From Stropharia rugosoannulata (Eukaryota > Basidiomycota > Agaricomycetes > Agaricales > Strophariaceae), in contig JANCIK010000001.1 of assembly GCA_028532985.1 (NCBI GenBank), positions 1,612,001 through 1,676,000 on the forward strand: a stretch of DNA of 64,000 bases, given 5' to 3'. Of the stretch, positions 21,460-30,653 are shown piece after piece. The notes under the pieces were generated by a model. It was not told the DNA's origin. It searched no databases and saw nothing but the letters and a program-made list of their open reading frames with translations. The position numbers and the translations under genes were made by a program. Each line of letters begins with the position of its first letter. Position 1 is the stretch's first letter.

Positions 21460-22269
21460 TTAGGGTTTCACCTGGACGCGACGCGTGAGTAGGTGGACAG
21501 AGGGTGAAAAGGCTGAGACTGACGGGAACACCAAAGCGCTCTGCGCGTTTTTTGCGACGTGCGAGTTCTTCCTCGTCGACCTCTTGGGCCGGTGGCGCGG
21601 CGCGTTTCTCACCGCGTCGCCGTTTGGCAGGGTCTGGCGCAGCGGCAGCTGGCTGGGGCTCTTTAGGTTTGATACCGAAGCGGGTAGCGCGCTCCTCAAG
21701 CTTTTTGGGGTCCTAGACATGTGTGAGTAAACAATAGGAACAAGGGAGAGGGACATACGACGCCAGCCGGAGCAGGTTTGGTCTTGACAGGCTTGAGCTT
21801 TGAGGATTCGACGATGGGGATGCCGAAGCGTGCAGCACGGGCCTTGCGCTTCTCGAGCTCGGGGTCTACAGTGTCAGCAGGCGGGGCTGACGCGGGGTCG
21901 GCCTCTGACGCGGCGGGAGCTGTCGTGGGTGCAGGCTCGGGCATGGATGGGGCGGTAGCGGTAGAGGGCGCTGCTGCGGCAGGTTTTGTGGGGGAGGGCG
22001 GTGGTGGCTGGGCAGGCTCGGCGTCCCAGTCGACCCTAGTGGGGATTAGGTAAAAGAAGAGAGCAGCAGAGGGGACGGACATACTCTTCGGGGGGCGCGA
22101 GGAGGTCGTCTGCGGGGTAGAGGGCGGCATAGGCGTCGAGGGCGGGCTGGCTGGCGAGGATGCGGGCAACGAGGTCGGGCTTGGGGGCCCTGGCGGGTGC
22201 GGGGACGTCAGCCTTTGCGAGGACGGCCTTGAGGTCTGCGACCTTGAGGGCCTTGAGCTTTGCGTCCAT
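21460..22269 (-). CDS. THO1: THO1/SARNP-like SAP-domain mRNP protein
   Basis: Exons 22269-22085, 22035-21759, 21712-21524, 21471-21460 give 220 residues with exact phase; the last exon is 12 bases. An N-terminal SAP domain (LKALKVADLKAVLAKADVP, KPDLVARILASQPALDAY) binds nucleic acid. The C-terminal half has the three spaced Tho1 repeats ARAARFGIP, ERATRFGI and KRAERFGVP, which in Tho1/SARNP contact the DEAD-box mRNA export factor Sub2/UAP56. An Ala/Pro-rich linker separates them. The gene ends VKP. It is divergent to HAP2, but a retrotransposon now sits 41 bp upstream of its start codon, so its native promoter is cut. Confidence 0.93.
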
Positions 22270-22314
22270 GGGTGATGGTGTGAGAAGAGTGTGGGAACGT
22301 GACGTGACAGACGG

Positions 22315-22578
22315 TGTGACGGACTGCCTTTAGTCGTCACAATCTTCAGCTATATCTTATCTTATCCCACCTTTATCATCCACTCTGATAGTGGTTAGAT
22401 ATATCTAGTACTTTTATCTTTTATCATATCACATTTATTTACTGCATAAACACTCCTGTAGAGTATATAAAGGGCCTCTGCATCGTAGGTAGGGCCCAAG
22501 TCTTGAATCTACAGCTTTATCCTGTCTTTTGAGGCTTGACTCGTGTGCCGGGACTCGTGTGAATCACGCCCCGTCACA
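22315..22578 (+). repeat. Left LTR
   Basis: 264 bp, begins TGTGAC and ends GTCACA, so the termini also form a short inverted repeat. A TATA box (tatataaa) lies at 22464-22471. It is identical by eye to the right LTR. Confidence 0.97.
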
Positions 22579-22764
22579 TATTTTTGACAGTACTCGTCGC
22601 TGTAAACTCGCAATACTCTACGGGACCACCCCGAACCTTTGTCAGTGCACTGCTCGTCGACCAAACCCCTCGGATTCATCTTGGACTGATCACCCAAGAC
22701 CCTAGGCGAAGTTAAGTCCTCTTGCAATTTTATTACTGACCTTTTTCTGCTATAGCATTTTTCT

Positions 22765-23091
22765 ATGTCTTCGTCGAGGCTTACTATGCCGTCGAAGTCT
22801 GGTCCCAGTAAAAACACCGTACCGCGAGCCGGAGGGCAGGGTAGCGGTGTGGGACCGAGCGCTAACACGCGCTCTCACGCTCAACCCGAGGTCGCGACTC
22901 GTGAGCGTAGTATTGTGGCCGATGACACAGAGGGTGCTCGGTCGACTGCTGGCCAGACAGATGTGCCAGACAGTAATAAGGCCGTAGATGATGATCTACA
23001 GGACCTTACTAGGATGTGCAGCAGCCCCCTATCATTGATGTTGATAATGAGAATAACAATAATATTAATGACGGAATTGACTCATCTTTAA
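22765..23091 (+). CDS. Retrotransposon gag, N-terminal frame
   Basis: A 108-codon frame from an ATG at 22765. It encodes a polar, basic-then-acidic leader and runs out in a low-quality tail. The main gag frame (from 23013) is in the -1 frame and has no ATG near its start. Its good-quality sequence begins just where this one degrades, at a run of five C (23025-23029). This frame therefore probably encodes the true gag N-terminus, joined by a frameshift or broken by loss of one base. Confidence 0.55.
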   Translation: MSSSRLTMPSKSGPSKNTVPRAGGQGSGVGPSANTRSHAQPEVATRERSIVADDTEGARSTAGQTDVPDSNKAVDDDLQDLTRMCSSPLSLMLIMRITIILMTELTHL

Positions 23092-24836
23092 CTGAATTGT
23101 CCGATGACGATTCCGAAGTCAATATAAGAGAACTTGCCGTAGCCGTATCAACTACTACGGCATCAGTCAATCAACTCTTTCCTATTATGGAAGACATGTT
23201 AGTAAAATTTGGTTTAATTCATGGAATGTTAAAGAAACATCAGGCTCAACTTGATGACTTAACTGAAAGGGCCGAAAACTCCGGATTCGAGAACAATCTA
23301 ACGGACTTTGAGACCCCTTCTCAGCCAAGAGCAAAGGGGAAGGCCATTGACCCTAGAGAATGGGGTAATATTAATATTCCACAATCTGAGTTAAATCCCA
23401 ATGCACAGCAAGTCCGCTTTGCTGAGTTCCAAGCGAGAGCCCACCCTGAGAAACAGCCAGACAGCCAGAATGATGAGATTACGCAGCTCAAGCAGCGCTT
23501 AGAACAAATGGAGCGCGAGAAACGCCAACTCGAAGAAATGTTAAGCGCCCGCGAGCGTGGGAACAACCCGCAGACGCCGCACGTCGAACGAAGCGGTACA
23601 CGACCCCTGGCTAATAGTCCGCTTTCGCACGAGTTCGCAAACTTTTTCACACCGAAGCCCGCTGAGAAGCGTGCTCCACCTATTCCATCAGTAATTCTGC
23701 CGCCCACGAGCCTTATTGGCAGAATAATTAATAACTCTAACAATAATGAATATGAACAACCTACTCAAGCACGGAGTAGTGGGTCCACTGCACGAGTGGA
23801 CAGTTCCGATCCATTCGGATTCCAGGCGCTATGCGACCCCTACGTAACGGAGGGGATGACCACTAGTTACAGATTTGGCCCAGTAAAACCAATGACACCC
23901 GAGAAATACAATGGCGAAGTTGACGCGATCAAATTCTCGCGTTATGCGCAGCAGTGTGCGCGCTACATACGCCAAGCAGGATTCCCACCATCTGAACATG
24001 TATATTGCTGTGGAGACTTCGTTGGAGGTAAAGCAGCAGAATTCTTTGAAACAAATATAATTGCTAGTGATAAAGAATGGACAATGTCTGAATACTTGAA
24101 AGAACTATTTTTGTACTGCTTCCCACCGGATTACCGGATGAAGCAAAAGAAGAAACTCGAGCACTTTGAACAAGGTGATATGACCGTAAAGAGGTACGCC
24201 GCTAAACTACGCGTACTATTTATGGTTATTGGAACTTCGACGCCACAAGAACGTGTGGACAAATTATTCTACGGATTGCGCAGCTGGTTAAGGCGCAAAT
24301 TAATGGAGCAACGTATTGATCCCTTAACACACAACTGGGACGACGTCATCGAAACCGCTACGGTCTTCGAGACGGCCGCTAATGCGGAAGATAGCTCAAA
24401 TGCTGGACGAGATCCAAGCCCAGTTAGAAATTCAAACAAAAATAATAAGAATAACTCTAATAAGAATAATAAAAACAACTCTGACAACCGTCAGAATAAC
24501 CGTTGGAATGACTCCAACAACAACCAGAATGACTCTGGCTATCGAAACAATAATAAGAACTACTCTGGATCGCAACAGAGGACACAAAATAATAATTATA
24601 ACAATAACTACAACAATAACAAGTATGGCAATAAGAATAATAATTACAGAGGCAACAACCAGAATAACCAGTCTGGTAACAATAGAAACAACAATACATA
24701 TAACAGAGGCAATGACCAGCCATATTGCAACGATTGTGGTGAGTCTGGACATTATCCCAGACAGTGCAATAAAAGGAAATTTGTTAAAAGAGATGATGTA
24801 CAAAAGGAGGTGCAAAAGCATTTCAAATGGAATTAG
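23013..24836 (+). CDS. gag: Retrotransposon gag (capsid and nucleocapsid)
   Basis: About 606 codons, opening right after a TAG at 23010 without its own ATG. Parts in order: an acidic leader, a coiled-coil stretch (QLKQRLEQMEREKRQLEEML), a capsid-like core of the retrotransposon gag type (FSRYAQQCARYIRQAGFPP, LFLYCFPPDYRMKQKKKLEH, YAAKLRVLFMVIG, KLFYGLRSWLRRKLMEQ), a ~100-residue Asn-rich linker (about 24429-24716) and one CCHC zinc knuckle, CNDCGESGHYPRQC (24726-24767). The capsid core assembles particles and the knuckle binds RNA. The end overlaps the pol ATG by 10 bases. Confidence 0.9.
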   Translation, partial: DVQQPPIIDVDNENNNNINDGIDSSLTELSDDDSEVNIRELAVAVSTTTASVNQLFPIMEDMLVKFGLIHGMLKKHQAQLDDLTERAENSGFENNLTDFETPSQPRAKGKAIDPREWGNINIPQSELNPNAQQVRFAEFQARAHPEKQPDSQNDEITQLKQRLEQMEREKRQLEEMLSARERGNNPQTPHVERSGTRPLANSPLSHEFANFFTPKPAEKRAPPIPSVILPPTSLIGRIINNSNNNEYEQPTQARSSGSTARVDSSDPFGFQALCDPYVTEGMTTSYRFGPVKPMTPEKYNGEVDAIKFSRYAQQCARYIRQAGFPPSEHVYCCGDFVGGKAAEFFETNIIASDKEWTMSEYLKELFLYCFPPDYRMKQKKKLEHFEQGDMTVKRYAAKLRVLFMVIGTSTPQERVDKLFYGLRSWLRRKLMEQRIDPLTHNWDDVIETATVFETAANAEDSSNAGRDPSPVRNSNKNNKNNSNKNNKNNSDNRQNNRWNDSNNNQNDSGYRNNNKNYSGSQQRTQNNNYNNNYNNNKYGNKNNNYRGNNQNNQSGNNRNNNTYNRGNDQPYCNDCGESGHYPRQCNKRKFVKRDDVQKEVQKHFKWN

Positions 24837-27800
24837 AGCAACCATTGATCGATCTGGATGATACCACAGCTTCTCCAGCCGACGTGGATGCATACTACAT
24901 GGAAATCGAAGCAAATATGATAACTTTCGACGACTTCGAAGGCGATTTTGTTGAAGTCCACGAATGCCCGGAAGTTGCCGAGACGGGCGCTAAACCGACT
25001 GTTGACGACTTCGTTCGTCAGTGGTATGATCCTGGAGACAAAAATGGGGCAATTTGGGAACCCCACATTGATGTACTATGCCGAACACTTGAATTGGCCG
25101 CACCATACCCCGGGGATCGCCCTGGAATTGATAATATAGGGCGGTTTCAGATCACACAGGTTGCAGAAGACACATATGTAGTAGATGATACTGAATTAGA
25201 TTGCTATTATTATATCTCAAAGGACACAATTTTGCGACCAGACTTCCTTATTGGTCGCTGGTACGCAATTAAGAGCGCACAGCGCAACCACATTACCAAA
25301 CTAAAGCTCGAAAAGCGCTGGTTTAAGCGCAGAGTAATATCACACTTTAACACATATGCACAATGTGCATCTTACAAATTAAATAATGGAGGTTTATTTA
25401 AACATTATCTCAGTGAACCCAAACGAAGGCGTGATAAGCGCGCTTGTAATAACCGCTTTGAAGTTCACAGAGACCCAGAGACACTGGATTATTGTGTTAT
25501 TGACTGGGATGCACACAAATGCTTCTGGATTGGAGCAGACAAGATGCACAAGCCTTACTTTGACATAAGACAATGGTATTACAGAATAGTATATAAATCT
25601 TTCTTATCTCTGACTTGTACAGAGGTTGAGGGCGAAGATTTAGCCCGTCTTTTCGATTCCGAAATGACGGAGGGCGAGCGGGTGCTGGAAACGCACTCCG
25701 AAGATAACAAAAATAATTCGCACTCTGAATACGGCATGGACTGCATGATATCGAGCCATGCAATACTCACGGATGACGATGGCGTACCTTTACCCGCCGT
25801 ACAGCGCAATGCTGCTATTACGAAAGATCCCGCGCGCATCGTGCCAAGACCAATAACAATTGTCGTGCACATCAACGGAAAACCAGCGCGTGCATTAATC
25901 GACACTGGATCGTTGTGTGATTTCATGTCCACAACATTAGCAGATCAATTACAATTAAAGAAGGAGACACTTACCTCTCCATTGAAGGTACAATTAGCAG
26001 TACTGGGTTCAAGGTCTGATGTAAAATTCAAGACCACTCCAGAATTTTCTTATCAAGGAATAAAAGAAAAAAGATCTTTTGATATCATTAATCTATCTAA
26101 CTATGACATTATCCTTGGTACACCCTTCTTGTTCCAACATAAAGTTCTTGTTGGATTCAATGAGACTCGCATAATTATTGGAAGTAACGAGTCCGTGTCA
26201 GTCGAAGGCACAACAGTGCGACAAGTCGCGTCACGGGCCGTGCAACTTGAAGAACGTGACCTCGAGAGCGCGCGCACCTATTTGCACGAGCTCGCTGAAC
26301 CGCTTTGCAAAACTGCAGGCGAGACTGAATTACCACCCTTAAGGGCAATTAATCATCGCATCGACTTAATAGATGAAAATAAAGTTTATCCGTACCGTCC
26401 AGCCAAATGTCCTGAAGCATTTATGCCACAATGGTTAGAAAAGCGAGATGCATACCTGAAATCAGGACGCTGGGAAGTTACTAAGGCGCGAAACGCTGTA
26501 CCTATGATGTTTATCAAGAAGCCGGGAGGCCCAGATGAGCCTCCGAAGTTGCGCACGGTTATTGACTTGCGTGCGCGCAACGCAAACACACGCCGGATGG
26601 TATCACCATTACCGGATATAGACGGTATTATGCGACGCGTGGCCGCGCGCAGGTATCGTTCTATAATAGACTTGAAGGATGCGTACGAGCAAGTGCGCAT
26701 TGAACCAGGTGATGTCGAGAAGACTGCTTTTGCAACACCAAGCGGGAATATGTTAAGTAATGTGTTGCAACAAGGGGACACCAATGCTCCAGCAACATAT
26801 CAATCACTAATGAACTACATATTCTCTCCTTACATTGGTACATTTATGGATGTCTACCTAGACGACATAGTTATCTATTCAGATACCTTAGAAGAGCACA
26901 TACAACATGTAAAGACCATATTAGATATACTGAGAAAGGAGAAGTTTTATTTATCTTCTTCTAAATTACAATTTTTATGTAAAAAGGTGAAAATATTAGG
27001 GAGAGTTGTCGACGATGACGGAATCCAGATGGATCCCTACAAGGTCGACGCCCTGATGAAGTGGAAAGTCCCCACTAATCGAGAACTTTTGAGAGGATTC
27101 CTTGGAGCCGTGGGCTATCTAGCTGATGACATTGACCGTGTGAGAATTCCCATGGGAGTCTTACATACACTCACAAGCGAGGCTGTACCGTTCCGTTGGG
27201 ACCATACACATCAACGGGCCTTTGAAGAAATTAAATATCTGGCTAGTAAGTGCCGTGATCATCACCGAAAACCTTTGAATTATAAGGAGGGCGCACCTCC
27301 CATCAATCTTGTAACTGATGGCTGCCTGACAGGCATTGCCGGTGTGATTAGCCAAGGCGAAGACTGGCAGAACGCCGAAGTCGCCGCTTTTTACTCCGCA
27401 AAGTTAAGCCCGGCTCAACAAAACTATCCTGTGCATGAAATAGAATTATTAGCAGGGTTAGAAACAATGATGAGATACAGAGATTTATTGTTAGGCACTC
27501 ACTTTAGATGGTATACAGACCATGAGGGCCTTGAAACAGTATTGAAACATAAAGATATCTCACCCAGACGAGCTCGTTGGCTCGAAAACTTAACAATGTT
27601 TGATTTTGAAGTAATACACGTCCCTGGGAAAGAGAATATATTAAGTGACGCACTCTCGCGCATCTATTCAAATGACGCACCAGGTACTGTACGTGCGCCA
27701 TCCGAGTACACCGAATATGATGGAACAAGCGACTCAATGGAGCTTGCTTGTAAGACTATTTCTTTTCCTGTATTTGTGGGACTTGAAGCGTGCAACGCAA

Positions 27801-29626
27801 ACATAGTGGGCAGGCGCACCAAGAAGGCGCTTGCAAGTGAGACGGCTGACACGGGCCGTCCCGAAACGGCCGAAGAATTTGCCGCGCGTGTACGCAACGG
27901 CTTCAAACTAAAAGGACCTGACCCTTCAAAAAGATTAGTCATTAGAATACCAGCCAGAAAGAAGGACTTACCGAAATCGACGGAGGGCGCGAATGTGCAA
28001 CGCGCACCACCTATCTCGGAGGGCGTGGGAAGCGCTCCGGCAGTAACCGAGAATACCGAGCTTGCAGAGGAACTTAGTGAATTTCCGCCGCTCGATTTAG
28101 CGCGCGAGCTCGACAGCATAGACATTTTGAAAGCCATTAAGGGAAACTACAAATTAGACCCATTCTTTAAGAGTATAGTGGAAAATCCACTGGAATACAA
28201 ACTATTTCACTATGATAATAAAGAACAATTACTGTACATGGTGGAAAACAATCAGAGATTACTCTGTATACCCAATCTCAGAGTAAGAGGACGATCCATT
28301 AGAGAAATTATCATTGCTGAAGGGCACACATTACTTGCCCACTTAAGTTTTCATAAAACCTATGACTACCTACATGAATTTGTATGGTGGAAGACTATGT
28401 CTAAAGACATTGAGAGCTACTGCAACTCTTGCATCAAGTGTAAGCAGAGTAAATCAACCAATCACAAGCCTTTTGGCCTTCTACACCCTTTGGAGATCCA
28501 GAAGCGACCATGGGCCGCGATCGGAATTGATTTTGTAGGTCCATTTCCTGAGTCCAAAAATAGAAATGGCACATATGACTCTATAACAACAATTATTGAT
28601 TTATTTACTGGTATGGTACATTTAGTGCCTAGTAGATCGAACTATACTGCGAAAGAAGTCGCGGAATTAGTGTTTTCCGAGGTCTACAAGCTACACGGCT
28701 TACCAGAAATTATTGTAAGTGATAGAGACACTTTGTTTACCAGCCATTTTTGGCAAGAATTACATAGATTGATCGGAACAAAGCTCCACATGTCGTCTGC
28801 TTTCCATCCGGAGACGGACGGAGCCACCGAGCGAGCGAACAAGACGATTGGACAGATGCTACGCGTGTGCATCAGCCCTGATCAAAAGGATTGGGTTAGT
28901 AAATTACCCGCCATTGAATTTGCAATTAACTCAGCTCGTTCTGAGAGCACGGGCTTCGCCCCATTCTTCTTGAATTATGGGCACATGCCTAGATCATTTA
29001 TTTGGGATGCCAATAAGCCAGACGGCTTCCCAGGTGTTCGAGCATTCGCGCGGAAGATGCGCACAGCAGTAATGCGCGCACACGACTGCCTTATTGGGGC
29101 GCGTGTGAAATCAATCCGTAACTCAAACAGACAACGTGTTCGCGCACCGTTTGCTGTTAAAGATTTAGTATACATTTCCACTAAGAACATTGCTATACCT
29201 AAAGGGATGAGCCGCAAGCTATCACCAAAATTTATTGGCCCATACGAGATCACACAAGATTTTGGTAATTATTCTTACCGCGTGAAATTGCCGCCCAACC
29301 TCGTTAAGCGCGGTGTTCATGACGTCTTCCACGCGTCCCTGTTGAGAATTCATATACCAAATGACGATCAATTATTCCCGGGCCGTCTTGATACACAAAT
29401 CTTCGATCTCGAAGATTTGGAGGGCGAGTGGCTAGCAGAGAAAGTCATAGAACATAGAGAAAGTGGCAAACAAGCTCACTTTAAAATTTTGTTTACATCT
29501 GGAGAAAGCTCCTGGATGCCTTACGACCAGGTAGCCCATTTGGAAGTATTAAAACAATATTTGGAAGCTATGGGCGCAGATAATATTGACGCGCTTGGGC
29601 CACCCAAGCCTAACTCACAACTATAA
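24827..29626 (+). CDS. pol: Retrotransposon pol polyprotein (PR-RT-RH-IN)
   Basis: An intact frame of 1599 residues. The first ~300 residues are not recognised. The protease has ALIDTGS (Asp 359) and YDIILGTPFL. The reverse transcriptase has the YLDD centre (677-680) and an FLGAVGYL connection. RNase H has TDG (Asp 831) and YTDHEGLE. After a ~150-residue variable linker comes integrase: the H-H-C-C domain with its first His near 1167 (GHTLLAHLSFHKTYDYLHEF, CNSCIKC), the catalytic core GIDFVGPF (Asp 1235) and VSDRDTLF, a GPY-like KFIGPYEI, and a chromodomain-like tail (EWLAEKVIEHRESGKQAHFK, SSWMPYDQV). The order RT-RH-IN is diagnostic of Ty3/gypsy. The ATG lies inside the last gag codons and is shifted -1 relative to gag. 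Confidence 0.96.
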   Translation: MELEQPLIDLDDTTASPADVDAYYMEIEANMITFDDFEGDFVEVHECPEVAETGAKPTVDDFVRQWYDPGDKNGAIWEPHIDVLCRTLELAAPYPGDRPGIDNIGRFQITQVAEDTYVVDDTELDCYYYISKDTILRPDFLIGRWYAIKSAQRNHITKLKLEKRWFKRRVISHFNTYAQCASYKLNNGGLFKHYLSEPKRRRDKRACNNRFEVHRDPETLDYCVIDWDAHKCFWIGADKMHKPYFDIRQWYYRIVYKSFLSLTCTEVEGEDLARLFDSEMTEGERVLETHSEDNKNNSHSEYGMDCMISSHAILTDDDGVPLPAVQRNAAITKDPARIVPRPITIVVHINGKPARALIDTGSLCDFMSTTLADQLQLKKETLTSPLKVQLAVLGSRSDVKFKTTPEFSYQGIKEKRSFDIINLSNYDIILGTPFLFQHKVLVGFNETRIIIGSNESVSVEGTTVRQVASRAVQLEERDLESARTYLHELAEPLCKTAGETELPPLRAINHRIDLIDENKVYPYRPAKCPEAFMPQWLEKRDAYLKSGRWEVTKARNAVPMMFIKKPGGPDEPPKLRTVIDLRARNANTRRMVSPLPDIDGIMRRVAARRYRSIIDLKDAYEQVRIEPGDVEKTAFATPSGNMLSNVLQQGDTNAPATYQSLMNYIFSPYIGTFMDVYLDDIVIYSDTLEEHIQHVKTILDILRKEKFYLSSSKLQFLCKKVKILGRVVDDDGIQMDPYKVDALMKWKVPTNRELLRGFLGAVGYLADDIDRVRIPMGVLHTLTSEAVPFRWDHTHQRAFEEIKYLASKCRDHHRKPLNYKEGAPPINLVTDGCLTGIAGVISQGEDWQNAEVAAFYSAKLSPAQQNYPVHEIELLAGLETMMRYRDLLLGTHFRWYTDHEGLETVLKHKDISPRRARWLENLTMFDFEVIHVPGKENILSDALSRIYSNDAPGTVRAPSEYTEYDGTSDSMELACKTISFPVFVGLEACNANIVGRRTKKALASETADTGRPETAEEFAARVRNGFKLKGPDPSKRLVIRIPARKKDLPKSTEGANVQRAPPISEGVGSAPAVTENTELAEELSEFPPLDLARELDSIDILKAIKGNYKLDPFFKSIVENPLEYKLFHYDNKEQLLYMVENNQRLLCIPNLRVRGRSIREIIIAEGHTLLAHLSFHKTYDYLHEFVWWKTMSKDIESYCNSCIKCKQSKSTNHKPFGLLHPLEIQKRPWAAIGIDFVGPFPESKNRNGTYDSITTIIDLFTGMVHLVPSRSNYTAKEVAELVFSEVYKLHGLPEIIVSDRDTLFTSHFWQELHRLIGTKLHMSSAFHPETDGATERANKTIGQMLRVCISPDQKDWVSKLPAIEFAINSARSESTGFAPFFLNYGHMPRSFIWDANKPDGFPGVRAFARKMRTAVMRAHDCLIGARVKSIRNSNRQRVRAPFAVKDLVYISTKNIAIPKGMSRKLSPKFIGPYEITQDFGNYSYRVKLPPNLVKRGVHDVFHASLLRIHIPNDDQLFPGRLDTQIFDLEDLEGEWLAEKVIEHRESGKQAHFKILFTSGESSWMPYDQVAHLEVLKQYLEAMGADNIDALGPPKPNSQL

Positions 29627-29658
29627 AACCCCACTCCTTTTCACACTTTCTTTCTTTA

Positions 29659-30236
29659 ATGGACGCAATTACTACTTCATTTTCCTCTTCTACTACACTC
29701 TCTACTTCTACTACTTCGTCTTCCTCTCCTTACACTCTACCTAAAGGACTTCGTTTCAACAAAACCTCTGCCTCTTCGACCACTACTTTCGCGAACGACG
29801 ACAGCACAGCCACTACTTCCGTCTCCGATCCGTTGTCCGCCCCGCTGCCCGAAGAGCCGCCAACCAGCACCGACGTCAACATGGACGTTCCCGCACCATC
29901 CGCACCTGCCGTATGCGCACCGGTCGACCCTACGGACCCACTCAACGACGCGCTAATCCCGAACTCGAGCGCACCAGGCGCATACCCATTCTTCCGTCTA
30001 CCTGCCGATGCCGCCAATTTGAGCTCCCCTGTTCCGGGGTTCTCGCGCCTATTCATCACACCACACCACTCTTACCACCTATCCGCCTATTCGGCAACCG
30101 GTTCAAGCCGAACGAAATTTACGAGATCGTTCTGGACGCACTCTCGGGCAAGTTGGGCAGGCAAAACAATCGACACAATCCGTATCCGACTAGCGACAGG
30201 AGGAAGTCAAAGAAAAACAAGGGCAATTCTGTTTAA
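29659..30236 (+). CDS. Third retrotransposon reading frame, unknown, probably shifted
   Basis: An ATG at 29659, 32 bases after pol, opens a Ser/Thr/Pro-rich acidic frame. It runs with good composition to about 30050 (PGAYPFFRLPADAANLSS, PVPGFSRLF). Beyond that the -1 frame looks better: it gives RLFGNRFKPNEIYEIVLDAL and a basic end RRKSKKNKGNSV, stopping at 30236. The original frame instead runs on into the right LTR to 30423. It has no recognised domain. Extra 3' frames are not standard in Ty3/gypsy elements. Confidence 0.45.
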
Positions 30237-30339
30237 CATATATTCTTTTACATTTTCCTACTATTACTTTGCCTTTGACTTACTTACTTCGCTACATACA
30301 TTTTACTTAGCTGATATTTCACATCAGCTGGAGGGCGTA

Positions 30340-30603
30340 TGTGACGGACTGCCTTTAGTCGTCACAATCTTCAGCTATATCTTATCTTATCCCACCTTTA
30401 TCATCCACTCTGATAGTGGTTAGATATATCTAGTACTTTTATCTTTTATCATATCACATTTATTTACTGCATAAACACTCCTGTAGAGTATATAAAGGGC
30501 CTCTGCATCGTAGGTAGGGCCCAAGTCTTGAATCTACAGCTTTATCCTGTCTTTTGAGGCTTGACTCGTGTGCCGGGACTCGTGTGAATCACGCCCCGTC
30601 ACA
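30340..30603 (+). repeat. Right LTR
   Basis: 264 bp, same as the left LTR. Its TATA box lies at 30489-30496 on the plus strand, about 160 bp upstream of the HAP2 start codon and reading toward it. Confidence 0.97.
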
Positions 30604-30612
30604 GACGGGCAC

Positions 30613-30643
30613 CCAATGGGCGATTGGAGTTGTGCTGGCCAAT
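30613..30643. promoter_or_regulatory. Three CCAAT boxes just upstream of HAP2
   Basis: CCAAT at 30613-30617, ATTGG (inverted CCAAT) at 30623-30627 and CCAAT at 30639-30643, all within 41 bp of the HAP2 start codon. They belong to the original THO1/HAP2 spacer. HAP2 encodes the sequence-specific subunit that binds CCAAT. Confidence 0.6.
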
Positions 30644-30653
30644 CGTCTCTGCG

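Larger units (their letters stand above)
22310..30608 (+). mobile_element. Complete Ty3/gypsy-type LTR retrotransposon with target duplication
   Basis: The element has two 264-bp LTRs that I find identical by eye, both TG...CA, flanked by the direct repeat GACGG at 22310-22314 and 30604-30608. Between them lie a gag region, a 1599-codon pol with protease, reverse transcriptase, RNase H and integrase in that order (the Ty3/gypsy order), and a third reading frame. Identical LTRs and an open pol mean a very recent insertion. The element splits the divergent THO1/HAP2 promoter. No TGG-type tRNA primer site is seen right after the left LTR; a purine-rich tract (ggaggg) precedes the right LTR. Confidence 0.97.

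Noticed and set aside
24432..24914. Minus-strand frame with strongly hydrophobic sequence opposite gag
   Set aside because: It is the antisense of the Asn-rich AAT/AAC stretch, which reads as Ile/Val/Leu repeats. It is an artefact, not a membrane protein.
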